A DNA stretch of 64,000 bases, from contig NZ_CP136423.1 of NCBI RefSeq assembly GCF_034356035.1, forward strand, positions 2,914,001-2,978,000. Reading direction: 5' to 3'. Positions 27,568 to 35,732 of the stretch are shown one piece after another. Position numbers and translations under genes: made by a program. The stretch is from Blautia hydrogenotrophica DSM 10507 (GTDB lineage Bacteria; Bacillota; Clostridia; Lachnospirales; Lachnospiraceae). Below the pieces are notes generated by a model that was not told the DNA's origin, made no database searches, and saw nothing but the letters and a program-made list of their open reading frames with translations. Numbering within the stretch: position 1 is the stretch's first letter; the number at the start of each line of letters is the position of its first letter.

Positions 27568-27745
27568 CAAGACTCGCCCGCGAGTCTTGGCGCGGGATTC
27601 GGGTCGGCATTCGCCGACATCATTCACCTTAGAATCCCTGCGCATCCTCGCAAAGCGTTTATCAGATGGGGGATTGACACCCGCCGCTGATACTGATTTC
27701 TTGCTCACCGCCTATAGCGGCAGGAGTCTTACCCATCTGATAAAA
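27568..27745. repeat. Structured repeat element inside the fermentation operon
   Basis: This GC-rich block holds nested palindromes: CAAGACTCGC/GCGAGTCTTG (27568-27589), GTCGGC/GCCGAC (around 27613), CCGC-TATA-GCGG (around 27715), and a long-range perfect pair TTTATCAGATGGG (27657) with CCCATCTGATAAA (27733). The outer arm covers the last codons of the P-loop ATPase. The CGCTATAGGCGG-type hairpin recalls the right ends of IS605/IS1341 elements and their TnpB guide RNAs, but no transposase gene is present. It is probably a non-autonomous or decayed mobile repeat. Confidence 0.5.
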
Positions 27746-28409
27746 ATTGAATCTGCGGTTTAAAAGAATAAACCGGCAGTTTCCAATTTGAAAACAATGC
27801 CTCGTCTACCCAATTAGGAATCATCAGAGCTTCGATTTGATATCCGGTACCGGAGAGCATTTTTTCCAGCATTCTCTGACCGTTTATCACGTCTTCTTCC
27901 TGCGTAGACTTTCCCAAATTGGGATTGCTGATAATATGGACGTTTTGAATCCGTCCTGCATTTCGGATACGATCCATGAAAAACAATATGTTGTCTTGGC
28001 TGCCTGAAAAATTCCGATAAGGATTGATGAGATAAAATACAATACAATCCTCTGCGTTCAGCCACTGCGAAAACTGCCCCAGTACGACAGCGCCCGCTTC
28101 GTTTCCGCCAACGTCCAGTATCTTAATCGCATCTTTGTTTTCCAGTTTTTGTACCATTCCATGCGGGACCAGCGGCATATCCATAAAATGTTCTCCGCAA
28201 CAGACTTGAATCCGCTCATTTTCAATCTGGTTTTTCCAGTCCCTACTGCGAAACATACCTTTTGTCTGATCCATATCTATCAGCCATATTGTTTTTCCCG
28301 TATATTCAAGTAATTTCTGTGCGAAAAAAATTGACATTTCCGATTTCCCGCTTCCTGATTCGCCTAGAAAAACGAAGGTCCGCTTCGACCTTAACAGTTG
28401 CCTTAACAT
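27729..28409 (-). CDS. P-loop ATPase (ParA/CobQ-like), first gene of the sigma-54 operon
   Basis: A 226-residue protein of unknown role. Walker A is GESGSGKS at residues 16-23, without the KGG signature of true ParA/MinD proteins. WLIDMDQTKGMF near 42-53 looks like the switch region, and IKILDVGGNEAG around D99 looks like Walker B. A GGAGA site lies 7 nt before the ATG and the sigma-54 start point about 19 nt upstream. Its C-terminus (FLSDG) is encoded by an arm of the adjacent repeat, so the original end may have been altered. Being first in an amino-acid-oxidation operon is unusual; regulation or cofactor insertion are guesses. Confidence 0.7.
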   Translation of the reverse strand: MLRQLLRSKRTFVFLGESGSGKSEMSIFFAQKLLEYTGKTIWLIDMDQTKGMFRSRDWKNQIENERIQVCCGEHFMDMPLVPHGMVQKLENKDAIKILDVGGNEAGAVVLGQFSQWLNAEDCIVFYLINPYRNFSGSQDNILFFMDRIRNAGRIQNVHIISNPNLGKSTQEEDVINGQRMLEKMLSGTGYQIEALMIPNWVDEALFSNWKLPVYSFKPQIQFLSDG

Positions 28410-28438
28410 GCCATCTCTCCTTTCTGTATATAGATAAA

Positions 28439-28455
28439 AGCAAATACCGTGCCAA
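28439..28455 (-). promoter_or_regulatory. Sigma-54 -24/-12 promoter of the amino acid fermentation operon
   Basis: On the minus strand the site reads TTGGCACGGTATTTGCT, a perfect match to the sigma-54 consensus TTGGCAC-N5-TTGCW. The expected transcript start is near 28428, about 19 nt before the P-loop ATPase ATG. The activator gene and rpoN lie directly upstream. No competing sigma-A promoter is obvious here. Confidence 0.93.
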
Positions 28456-28491
28456 TTAATAAAAAAACAGAAAAAAGAACAATATAAACAA

Positions 28492-28552
28492 AAAAACCTT
28501 TGTACTTAAAAATATACAAGTCCATTTTTGTATATTTTGTACAAAGGTTTTT
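28492..28552 (-). terminator. Large dyad: activator-gene terminator and/or enhancer site
   Basis: Nested arms CCTTTGTAC (28497) / GTACAAAGG (28539) and AATATACAA / TTGTATATT form a long stem with an 8 nt loop. On the minus strand a T-run follows, so it can end the activator transcript. It also lies about 65-125 nt upstream of the predicted sigma-54 start, where activator binding sites usually are. Confidence 0.6.
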
Positions 28553-28593
28553 CGTTTTTTTCTTAACAAATCATCAGGATTGCTTTTTGACAA

Positions 28594-28628
28594 TTGTAAA
28601 ATGCATCGCATGCTGTTGCATTTTACAA
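28594..28628. promoter_or_regulatory. 35 bp dyad at the end of the activator gene, candidate upstream activating sequence
   Basis: Perfect 11 bp arms TTGTAAAATGC and GCATTTTACAA flank a central GCATGC, overlapping the activator stop codon. Centred about 180 nt upstream of the sigma-54 start, it is a good candidate for the Fis-type HTH of the activator. It lacks a T-run for efficient termination. Confidence 0.5.
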
Positions 28629-30534
28629 CATCTTTGAAATCTTTCGATATAATGTACTTCTGTCAATACCCAGACGAATCGCCGCCTTGGTCTGATTTCC
28701 CTCCTCTTCCTGAAGCGCCTGCTGAATCATCTTTTTCTCCATTTCCGCAAGCGTACATACTTCTCTTAAGCCTCCTGCGCTCTTGGCCGAATGGGATTTT
28801 CTTTCCATCTCTTCAAATATGAACGCTACGTCCTCCATTTTAATCGTGCCGTACTGTACGTTTAACACCATTTTTTCCAGTGTATTGCGCAGCTCCCTGA
28901 TATTCCCGCGCCATGCGAACGTTTGCATTCTTTTTAATACGTCTTCCTCCAACGAAGAGACGTGCGTGTGCATTCTTTCATTGATCTGAGGCAAAAGCCC
29001 GCTCGCAATTATACCAATGTCTTCTTTACGTTCCCGCAAAGGCGGAATCGTAATATCCAAAATATTTAAGCGATAGTAAAGGTCCTCCCTCACCCCCCCT
29101 TAAAACCTCCTGATATAAGTCCCGATTGGTCGCAACAATGACCCTAACGTCAACAGAAATGACTTTATTGTCCCCAATCCGCATAATCTCTCTTTCTTGG
29201 AGCACCCGCAGCAATCTGGTCTGCATCGACAAATCCATTTCTCCGATTTCATCCAAAAAAAGCGTTCCCGTATGCGCCATTTCAAATAATCCGGCTTTTC
29301 CCTCTTTTTTCGCTCCAGTGAACGCACCGTCCACATAGCCGAATAATTCGCTTTCTAACAGCTGAGGCGGGAGCGCGGAACAGTTAATAGCGACAAATGG
29401 ACGATTTCTCCTCAAACTGCAGTTATGAATGGCCTGTGCAAATAATTCTTTTCCAGTTCCGCTCTCACCTAAAATCAAAACTGTCGCGTCCGTTGTCGCA
29501 TAGCGTTCCACTCGTTTTTTTAATTCGCGGATAATCTTACTTTTTCCCAGAATATCCTGGAGCGTATATTTCGCATGCATCCCCTTTTTGCTCAGCTTCA
29601 TGCGGAGTAAGTATTCATCGTCCCGAATCTTCATTTCCCGTTTAAAAATCACAATCGTACCTGCCGAATCACCATATACTTCCAGCGGGATTTTCTGGAT
29701 CAAAAAATACTCATCCCCTATTTTTTCTACTAAAGTGTCGCTGTGACCATCTCTCTCAGACAGCATCTGTCTTTGTATTTCGGCAAAAAAGTCCTCTATT
29801 TGGTTTTCTTCTTTTTCTTTTAATATCTGCTCGCCATAGGTATTCATCAAGACCGGATGGCCGCTCTCATCCAATACACAGATACCATCCTCAGAAAAAG
29901 ATAAAATTTTCTCAAGCAGCTCGTTTTTCTTTTGCTGTTCGTAAGAAAACGTATACATTTCCAGCGCATTTTGAAGGCTGTTTTCAATGCTCTCCACACT
30001 AGACTCCACTACGACGTAGGGTATTCCGTAATCCTGAAAAAATACCTCCTCATAGCTGTGCCAAGCGCCGCCGACCACCACGTCGACCCCGTCCCGTTTA
30101 GCCGCAAGCAAGCCTTTTTCAAAATCCTCTACATTCTCAACTAAATAAATGTTTAAAGAGATATTTAAAATTTCTGCAACCTGTTTTGCAACCTTCACAT
30201 AGGGCTCGCTTTCCACCACGCCCACGGTGTAGCCTTTTCCAGCCAGCGGATATAACGCACGAAACATATCTGCCGCGCCGATATGGATTTCAATGACTTT
30301 AAAAGGCAGATGGGCTCCTATTTGCTGGGCTAAAAAACCTCTTGTAATAATAACCTCTTTGCCTTTTTTCTGAAACTGCGCCACGTACTCGAATATTTTT
30401 GACATATCTTTTCCATAACGGTTATCCATGACTTCAATATCTATGTTTAGATGATGCTCCTTCAGTATTTTACGGTATTGTTTCATCAATTCCTGATAGG
30501 TGCAAATAATTAAAATATTATCTCCGAAGTTCAT
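28623..30534 (-). pseudogene. PrpR_N-type sigma-54-dependent activator, frameshifted in a G7 tract
   Basis: Read with one base fewer in the G-run at 29093-29099, this is a 636-residue enhancer-binding protein. Residues of about 1-190 form a PrpR_N-like sensor, about 205-300 a PAS-like region, then the AAA+ domain: Walker A GESGTGKE (356-363), the sigma-54 contact loop GAFTGA (403-408) and Walker B LFLDEIGE. It ends in a Fis-type HTH (NQTKAAIRLGIDRSTLYRKI). As written, the frame breaks after residue 480 and the first product is 502 residues, lacking part of AAA+ and the DNA-binding domain; the rest is open from 29093 to 28623. This could be phase variation, real decay or a base-call error. It should control the adjacent operon. 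Confidence 0.85.
29093..29099 (-). repeat. G7 homopolymer causing the frameshift in the sigma-54 activator
   Basis: Seven consecutive G on the coding strand. Six G join the two open frames as [13 protein letters not shown], a standard sequence for this part of sigma-54 activators. Seven G put the downstream part out of frame. Confidence 0.85.
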
Positions 30535-30847
30535 AACTGTTCTCCCCTGATATGATTCGCAATGGGTGGCTTCTATTCATCGGTCAAAAGTACCTTGTAT
30601 CGACATTATTATATCATATAAAGTTTCATCTATACGTTAAAACTTTAGTTTCCTTCTCTTGCATTCATAGGTACTTACTTGACATTTTTATCAAGGGTCA
30701 CTGACCTCTTGATACCCTAATTTTATTCATAATATAGACACCAGAAATAATTGTCAACTATCTTTACTTTCTGTCTTGTGGAATCGTTTTTTCTGTGATA
30801 AATTTTAGCTATCTATAATCCGTGTTGTACCAAAAGGAGAAAACTAT
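30535..30847. other. Divergent regulatory region between the sigma-54 activator and rpoN
   Basis: This 313 bp AT-rich gap holds no gene. It carries the rpoN promoter and an overlapping palindrome (30689-30738), and a TATAAT on the minus strand near 30612 with a poor -35 that may serve the activator gene. Nothing else is obvious. Confidence 0.6.
30689..30738 (+). promoter_or_regulatory. rpoN promoter with overlapping palindromic operator
   Basis: TTGATA (30709-30714) and TATAGA (30733-30738), 18 nt apart, form a likely sigma-A promoter. The -35 overlaps the right arm of an imperfect dyad, TATCAAGGGTCA (30689) with TGACCTCTTGATA (30702). A regulator bound there would block or control rpoN transcription. 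The regulator is not identified. Confidence 0.5.
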
Positions 30848-32212
30848 ATGAATTTTCACACATTTTTATCAACAGAACAACGGCAAACCCTGTCTGCCAA
30901 CCAACTGCACTCACTGGAAATATTGGCCTGTACCAACCAGGAACTGGATAGCTTTCTGACCAAGGAATATCTCGAAAACCCCATGCTTGAAAGCTCTGTC
31001 AACAAAGAGAATAAACTGCTGGCCGACGTAGAATCTATTTATGAAAAAAACAAGTCTTATCGGGATTATTATTTAGAAGAGGATAGTTCCGTTGAAAAAC
31101 GCAGAAGCGACATACCGGCAAAGCCCGACCTGCAATTCAAAAATCTTCTTCTCTATCAGCTTCACCAAAATGATTATTCCAACCGTCAATGGGCCTGTAT
31201 GGAGTATCTGATCGACTGCCTGGATTCAGATGGATATTTTACTATGGAACTATCTGAGCTTTCCCATGCTTCAGCAGTCAGCGGCCTTCACTTCAAAACA
31301 GAAGAACTTCAGACAGCCCTCTCATGTCTCAAAACCCTCGAACCTGCCGGAATTTTCTCCCAGAGTTTATCCGAATGTCTTATTGCGCAATTAAAAAAGA
31401 AAGAAATCAAAGATGATACCTTATTCCTTCTGATAGAGGAACATTTGGAGGAGTTGATGAAGGGCCATCTGAGCACAATTTCCCGAAAGCTGAAGCTCCC
31501 TACCGTACAGATAAAAAGCTATCTGTATGAAATTAGCCTGCTCAATCCACGTCCTGTCATGAGCGCGGAAGACGATGAAATTAATTATATCCTACCGGAT
31601 ATCATTGTTACAAAATCCAACCAGCTCTGGGACATCTCCATAAATGACTCCTGGATGGGAAAATACAGTCTTAACAACTATTATATCGAAATGATGCAGA
31701 AAACGGAGGATGCCTGTCTACACCAATATTTCAAAGAAAAGCTAGAACGCGCACGTTTTATTTTAAACAGTATAGAGCAGCGGAAAGCTACTCTAATTCA
31801 GATCGTAAGTTTTTTATTGGATTATCAAAATGCTTATCTTGAGGGCGGCGGCTCACTAAAGCCTCTCAAACAAGAACAGCTCGCAGATGCTCTTGGAATC
31901 AGTGTCTCCACCGTAAGCCGTGCCGTACGCGGAAAATACCTCCAGTATAAAAAAACCATTTTAATAAAGTCCTTGTTTTCAGCCCCTGTCTCCTCCTGTA
32001 AAAAAGAAAATCAAATCTCTTCTTCCGCCGTCAAAGAAAAACTTTTTCAGTTGATTCAGCAGGAAGAGCAGGTGCTCAGCGACCAAAAACTGGCAGAACT
32101 GCTGGCAGACAGTGGTATTCAAATTTCCCGCAGAGCCGTCGCAAAATACCGGACGGAATTGGGAATTCCCGATTCTAGGGAACGCAGGCAGTTAAAATTT
32201 TTAACTTCTTAA
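30848..32212 (+). CDS. rpoN: RNA polymerase sigma-54 factor RpoN
   Basis: A 454-residue sigma-54. The N-terminal activator-interacting region has the typical pattern (QRQTLSANQLHSLEILACTNQELDSFL). The central core-binding domain includes KTLEPAGIFSQSLSECL, an HTH lies around LADALGISVSTVSRAVRGKYLQ, and the RpoN box is SRRAVAKYRT at about residues 427-436, close to the consensus ARRTVAKYRE. The box is followed by an unusual tail of about 18 residues. An AAGGAG site precedes the ATG. It lies next to its own activator gene and target promoter, suggesting a dedicated regulatory unit. Confidence 0.95.
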   Translation: MNFHTFLSTEQRQTLSANQLHSLEILACTNQELDSFLTKEYLENPMLESSVNKENKLLADVESIYEKNKSYRDYYLEEDSSVEKRRSDIPAKPDLQFKNLLLYQLHQNDYSNRQWACMEYLIDCLDSDGYFTMELSELSHASAVSGLHFKTEELQTALSCLKTLEPAGIFSQSLSECLIAQLKKKEIKDDTLFLLIEEHLEELMKGHLSTISRKLKLPTVQIKSYLYEISLLNPRPVMSAEDDEINYILPDIIVTKSNQLWDISINDSWMGKYSLNNYYIEMMQKTEDACLHQYFKEKLERARFILNSIEQRKATLIQIVSFLLDYQNAYLEGGGSLKPLKQEQLADALGISVSTVSRAVRGKYLQYKKTILIKSLFSAPVSSCKKENQISSSAVKEKLFQLIQQEEQVLSDQKLAELLADSGIQISRRAVAKYRTELGIPDSRERRQLKFLTS

Positions 32213-32292
32213 CCTTCCCTGCGGAGCGGAAAATCCCGTGATTCAATCTATCACAATCTCTGCGAATTTTGTCTTTTCCAATCATGTGCGCC

Positions 32293-32321
32293 TTGTCCGC
32301 CGGGACTATCTATGCTATAAT
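32293..32321 (+). promoter_or_regulatory. Consensus promoter giving a leaderless mRNA
   Basis: TTGTCC (32293-32298), a 17 nt spacer and a perfect TATAAT (32316-32321) end only 6 nt before the ATG at 32328. The expected transcript start coincides with the A of the start codon, leaving no room for a ribosome binding site. Confidence 0.75.
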
Positions 32322-32327
32322 ACACTT

Positions 32328-33458
32328 ATGATTGATTTTAATATTCCCCCTTATGTTGGGACCGAGCAAAAATACATACAGGAAGCAATCGCGAGCCGTA
32401 AGTTATGCGGTGACGGAAAATTCACACACAGATGTAGTGACTGGATGAAACAGCATTTCCAAGTCAATTTCTCATTTTTGACTACATCCTGTACTCATGC
32501 ATTGGAGATGGCTGCTCTGCTGACTCAGGTAAAAGAAGGCGACGAAGTTATTATGCCTTCTTATACTTTTGTCTCCACGGCAGATGCCTTCGTGCAACGA
32601 GGTGCAAATATTGTGTACGTGGACATCCGGCCCGACACTATGAATCTGGACGAGCGTTTGATCGAGGACGCCATCACCGACAAGACCCGCGTGATTGTCC
32701 CTGTCCACTACGCCGGGGTAGCCTGCGAGATGGACACGATTCTAGATATCGCTCGCCGTCACAATCTCATGGTAGTAGAAGACGCTGCTCAAGGATTCGA
32801 TTCCTATTACAAGGGAAAGTCCCTGGGTACTATTGGGGATTTCGGCTGTCTTAGCTTTCATGAAACCAAAAACCTCACCATGGGCGAGGGTGGAGCCCTT
32901 TTATTCCAGGACGGCCGCTGGCAGGAATCTGCCGAGATCATCCGTGAAAAAGGTACGAACCGAAGTAAATTTTTCCGTGGTCAAATCGACAAATATACCT
33001 GGGTAGATTATGGTTCTTCTTATCTTCCCAGTGATTTAAATGCTGCCTATCTGTGGGGACAGCTAGAGCAATCTGACAAAATCCAGCAAGACCGAATGGA
33101 CAGTTGGAATTTCTACAATGAAGCTTTAAGACCACTGGCTGAGGCTGAGAAAATTCAGCAGCCTTTTGTACCTGACTATGCTGTGCACAACGCCCATATG
33201 TATTACCTGAAAGTGAAGGATTTACAGACTCGTACTCGCTTAATCCATTATTTAGGAGAACACGGTATTATGGCGGTATTCCACTATATTCCTTTGCACA
33301 CCGCCCCTGCAGGTCAAAAATTTGGTCGTTTCCACGGTGAAGATCGTTACACTACGACAGAAAGTGAGAGGCTTGTGCGGCTCCCCATGTACTACGGACT
33401 GACTCGTCCTGACCAAGAAAAGATAGTCTCGACAATTGAGGCCTTCTTCCGCGAATGA
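32328..33458 (+). CDS. DegT/DnrJ-family sugar aminotransferase (WecE-like)
   Basis: A 376-residue PLP enzyme that aminates a nucleotide-linked 4-keto-6-deoxyhexose, most like dTDP-4-amino-4,6-dideoxygalactose transaminase. It begins IDFNIPPYVGTEQKYIQEA, close to WecE. PLP-site features are TTSCTHALEMAAL, VVEDAAQGFDSYYKG and the Schiff-base Lys181 in SFHETKNLTMGEGGA. The start at 32328 is set by homology and by the promoter 6 nt upstream; the longer open frame would begin upstream of the promoter. Its substrate could branch from the rfbA/rfbB pathway, but it is far from that operon. Confidence 0.88.
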   Translation: MIDFNIPPYVGTEQKYIQEAIASRKLCGDGKFTHRCSDWMKQHFQVNFSFLTTSCTHALEMAALLTQVKEGDEVIMPSYTFVSTADAFVQRGANIVYVDIRPDTMNLDERLIEDAITDKTRVIVPVHYAGVACEMDTILDIARRHNLMVVEDAAQGFDSYYKGKSLGTIGDFGCLSFHETKNLTMGEGGALLFQDGRWQESAEIIREKGTNRSKFFRGQIDKYTWVDYGSSYLPSDLNAAYLWGQLEQSDKIQQDRMDSWNFYNEALRPLAEAEKIQQPFVPDYAVHNAHMYYLKVKDLQTRTRLIHYLGEHGIMAVFHYIPLHTAPAGQKFGRFHGEDRYTTTESERLVRLPMYYGLTRPDQEKIVSTIEAFFRE

Positions 33459-33571
33459 TAAGACAGCTGCGATTGCATTATTTTCAATATGCCCGCTTTT
33501 CCAAACATAGCAGGATAACATTCATGATATGGTTCATTATCAACAGCGAATATTGAAAAGAGGTAAGAATA

Positions 33572-34033
33572 TTGAACATTTTATTTTTTTTGACTCCTAA
33601 AGAAGAAGTCGCATATATATACGAAAATGAGACCCTCCGTCAAACTCTTGAAAAAATGGAACACCGACGCTACTCCTGCATTCCCATCCTAAGTATGGAC
33701 GGCAAATATATTGGAAGCATCTCAGAAGGCGATCTCTTGTGGGAAATCAAAAAAAGAGGCCCTCTGTCCTTACACGCAATGGAGGATATCTCTATTATGA
33801 GCATCCCCAGAGGACACCATTATAAGGCCATCCATGTGAACTCCAAAATGGAAAATCTGATTCACCGTTCCATGAATCAGAATTATGTCCCCGTAGTCGA
33901 CGATCAAAACAAATTCATAGGAATCGTCACCCGTAAGGATATTATTGGATATTGCTACAAAAAGCTGACGGAGTGCTATAACAAAGGCTGTAAAGAAAAC
34001 AGCACAGGCAATTCCACCTCGACTTCCAATTAG
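33572..34033 (+). CDS. Paired CBS-domain protein
   Basis: A 153-residue protein made of two CBS motifs: about 10-62 (RRYSCIPILSMDGKYIGSISEGDLLW) and about 80-135 (NYVPVVDDQNKFIGIVTRKDII). It ends in a Ser/Thr/Asn-rich tail. Such stand-alone pairs sense adenine nucleotides and regulate partners; the partner is unknown. It starts with TTG at 33572, supported by an AGAGGT site 6 nt upstream. It lies 113 bp after the aminotransferase. Confidence 0.85.
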   Translation: MNILFFLTPKEEVAYIYENETLRQTLEKMEHRRYSCIPILSMDGKYIGSISEGDLLWEIKKRGPLSLHAMEDISIMSIPRGHHYKAIHVNSKMENLIHRSMNQNYVPVVDDQNKFIGIVTRKDIIGYCYKKLTECYNKGCKENSTGNSTSTSN

Positions 34034-34147
34034 AGTTAGAACAAAGTGGGCGTGCCCACTTCAACTCCCCCTTCCCCTCAATCTTTGAGGGCGTATGCCA
34101 CTTTGCGCACCGTTGCAAACCGCTTTGCGGTGAAATTCCATATTACG

Positions 34148-34232
34148 GCGTGCGCACCCTTGGCGGAGCGTTTATGTAATAGGAAATGGCTTTTGTGCAC
34201 TAGCGTGACAAAGTCTTTCTTATTGTATAAGC
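34148..34232 (+). repeat. Intergenic repeat, copy A
   Basis: This shares the pattern GCGgAGCGTTT-tTGTAAT-GGAAA-...-GCGTGACaAa-TCTTTC with copies at 49936-50014 and 54731-54814, all in the same orientation and all ending at the A-run of a terminator. GGAAA and CTTTC segments can pair as a hairpin. Upstream of it, TGCGCAC (near 34105) pairs with GTGCGCA (34149). Confidence 0.6.
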
Positions 34233-34267
34233 AAAAATCCCGTTCCACACACGGAACGGGATTTTTT
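34233..34267. terminator. Bidirectional terminator after the amino acid ABC operon
   Basis: AAAAATCCCGTTCC and GGAACGGGATTTTTT form a perfect stem with a 6 nt loop. It serves the minus-strand ABC operon, whose stop overlaps the T-run, and can end the plus-strand CBS transcript. Confidence 0.9.
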
Positions 34268-35013
34268 TACAGTATCTTCGATAAAAATTCCTGAAGTCTC
34301 AGATCTTTCGGATGGTCAAAAAATTCCTGAGGACTGTTCTCTTCCTTGATCTTTCCGCCATCCATGAACACAACCCTCGTGGCAACCTCTCTGGCAAACC
34401 CCATCTCATGGGTCACAACCACCATCGTCATTCCACTCCTAGCTAGATCTTTCATAATCTCCAAGACCTCTCCTACCATCTCCGGGTCCAGAGCTGACGT
34501 AGGCTCATCGAACAACATCACGTCCGGGTCCATCGCCAGGGAACGCACAATGGCAATTCTCTGTTTTTGTCCACCGGAAAGCTGTGAAGGATAGACGTTG
34601 GCTTTTTCTTCCAGCCCCACCATCTTCAGCAGCTCCATCGCTCTTTCCTCCGCTTCTTTAGGATTTTTTTTGAGAAGCTTGATTGGAGCCAAAGTGATAT
34701 TTTGTAAAATCGTCTTATGAGGAAACAGATTAAAGTGCTGAAAAACCATCCCCATCTTTTGACGGTGTTTATTGATATCCACTTTCTTGTCTGTGATGTC
34801 TGTGTCCTCGAAATAGATTCTGCCGGAAGAAGGCACCTCCAATAGATTCAAAGATCTCAAAAATGTAGACTTTCCTGAACCAGAAGGTCCAACTACGACG
34901 ACTACCTCTCCCCTGCGAATCTGAGTGGTAATTCCATTTAGCGCGTGAAGGCTGTCCCCAAAAACTTTATGTAGGTCCTCCACCCGGATTAACACTTCTC
35001 CCTTAGTGGTCAC
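34267..35013 (-). CDS. Polar amino acid ABC importer, ATP-binding subunit (GlnQ-like)
   Basis: A 248-residue ATPase. Walker A is GPSGSGKST, the signature is [16 protein letters not shown], Walker B is [14 protein letters not shown], and the switch His is in VVTHEMGFA. It powers uptake of a polar amino acid such as glutamine, cystine or arginine. It overlaps the permease gene by 11 bp and is the last gene of a three-gene operon. Confidence 0.92.
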   Translation of the reverse strand: MTTKGEVLIRVEDLHKVFGDSLHALNGITTQIRRGEVVVVVGPSGSGKSTFLRSLNLLEVPSSGRIYFEDTDITDKKVDINKHRQKMGMVFQHFNLFPHKTILQNITLAPIKLLKKNPKEAEERAMELLKMVGLEEKANVYPSQLSGGQKQRIAIVRSLAMDPDVMLFDEPTSALDPEMVGEVLEIMKDLARSGMTMVVVTHEMGFAREVATRVVFMDGGKIKEENSPQEFFDHPKDLRLQEFLSKIL

Positions 35014-35692
35014 TGTTGCGCAGCCTCCTTTCCAGTAATGCTACCAGCTTGGTAAAAATCATAACCATGACCAGATAAATCAAGGCCACCGCAATCAGCG
35101 GCATAAAAGCATCGTAGGTACGGCTTCGTATAATATCTCCGCCCTTAGTCAAGTCCTGAAGAGCAATGTAGCCTGCGACCGAAGTCTCTTTCAGCAGTAC
35201 GATAAACTCATTTCCCAGGGCAGGCAGAACATTCTTAAACGCCTGAGGCATGATGATATGCACCATCGTCTGCGCATAGTTAAAGCCTAGACTGCGCCCT
35301 GCCTCAAACTGTCCTTGATCAATGGACATAATGCCGGAGCGGAAAATCTCAGCGACATAAGCACCCGAGTTCATACCAAAAGCCATCACTGCCACGAAGA
35401 CTTTACTCACGTCCATGCTGGCAAACACCACGAAATAGATAATCAAAAGCTGTACAACGACCGGTGTTCCCCTAATCACAGTAATGTAGATGTTACAGAT
35501 GAAATTCAGAATTTTCAGCTTATGTGTCTTATCATAGGTAGATCGGACGATAGCCACGAAAAGGCCCAAAAGAATACCTATCAAAACAGCCAAGAAGGTG
35601 ACTTCCAAGGTCACCTTCAAGCCGTCCGTAATATACTTCCAGCGATCATCCGTCACAAAATTCAGAATAAATCGTTCTTTTAATGCTTCCAT
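35003..35692 (-). CDS. Polar amino acid ABC importer permease (HisM/GlnP type)
   Basis: A 229-residue permease with about five membrane helices. The EAA-like loop is [32 protein letters not shown]. The N-terminal [20 protein letters not shown] is typical of the HisMQ family. It probably forms a homodimer since no second permease is present. It lies 40 bp after the binding-protein gene. Confidence 0.92.
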   Translation of the reverse strand: MEALKERFILNFVTDDRWKYITDGLKVTLEVTFLAVLIGILLGLFVAIVRSTYDKTHKLKILNFICNIYITVIRGTPVVVQLLIIYFVVFASMDVSKVFVAVMAFGMNSGAYVAEIFRSGIMSIDQGQFEAGRSLGFNYAQTMVHIIMPQAFKNVLPALGNEFIVLLKETSVAGYIALQDLTKGGDIIRSRTYDAFMPLIAVALIYLVMVMIFTKLVALLERRLRNSDH

Positions 35693-35732
35693 GCGTTCTC
35701 CTATCCGTATACCCGGTTCTCAGTATCCCTCA

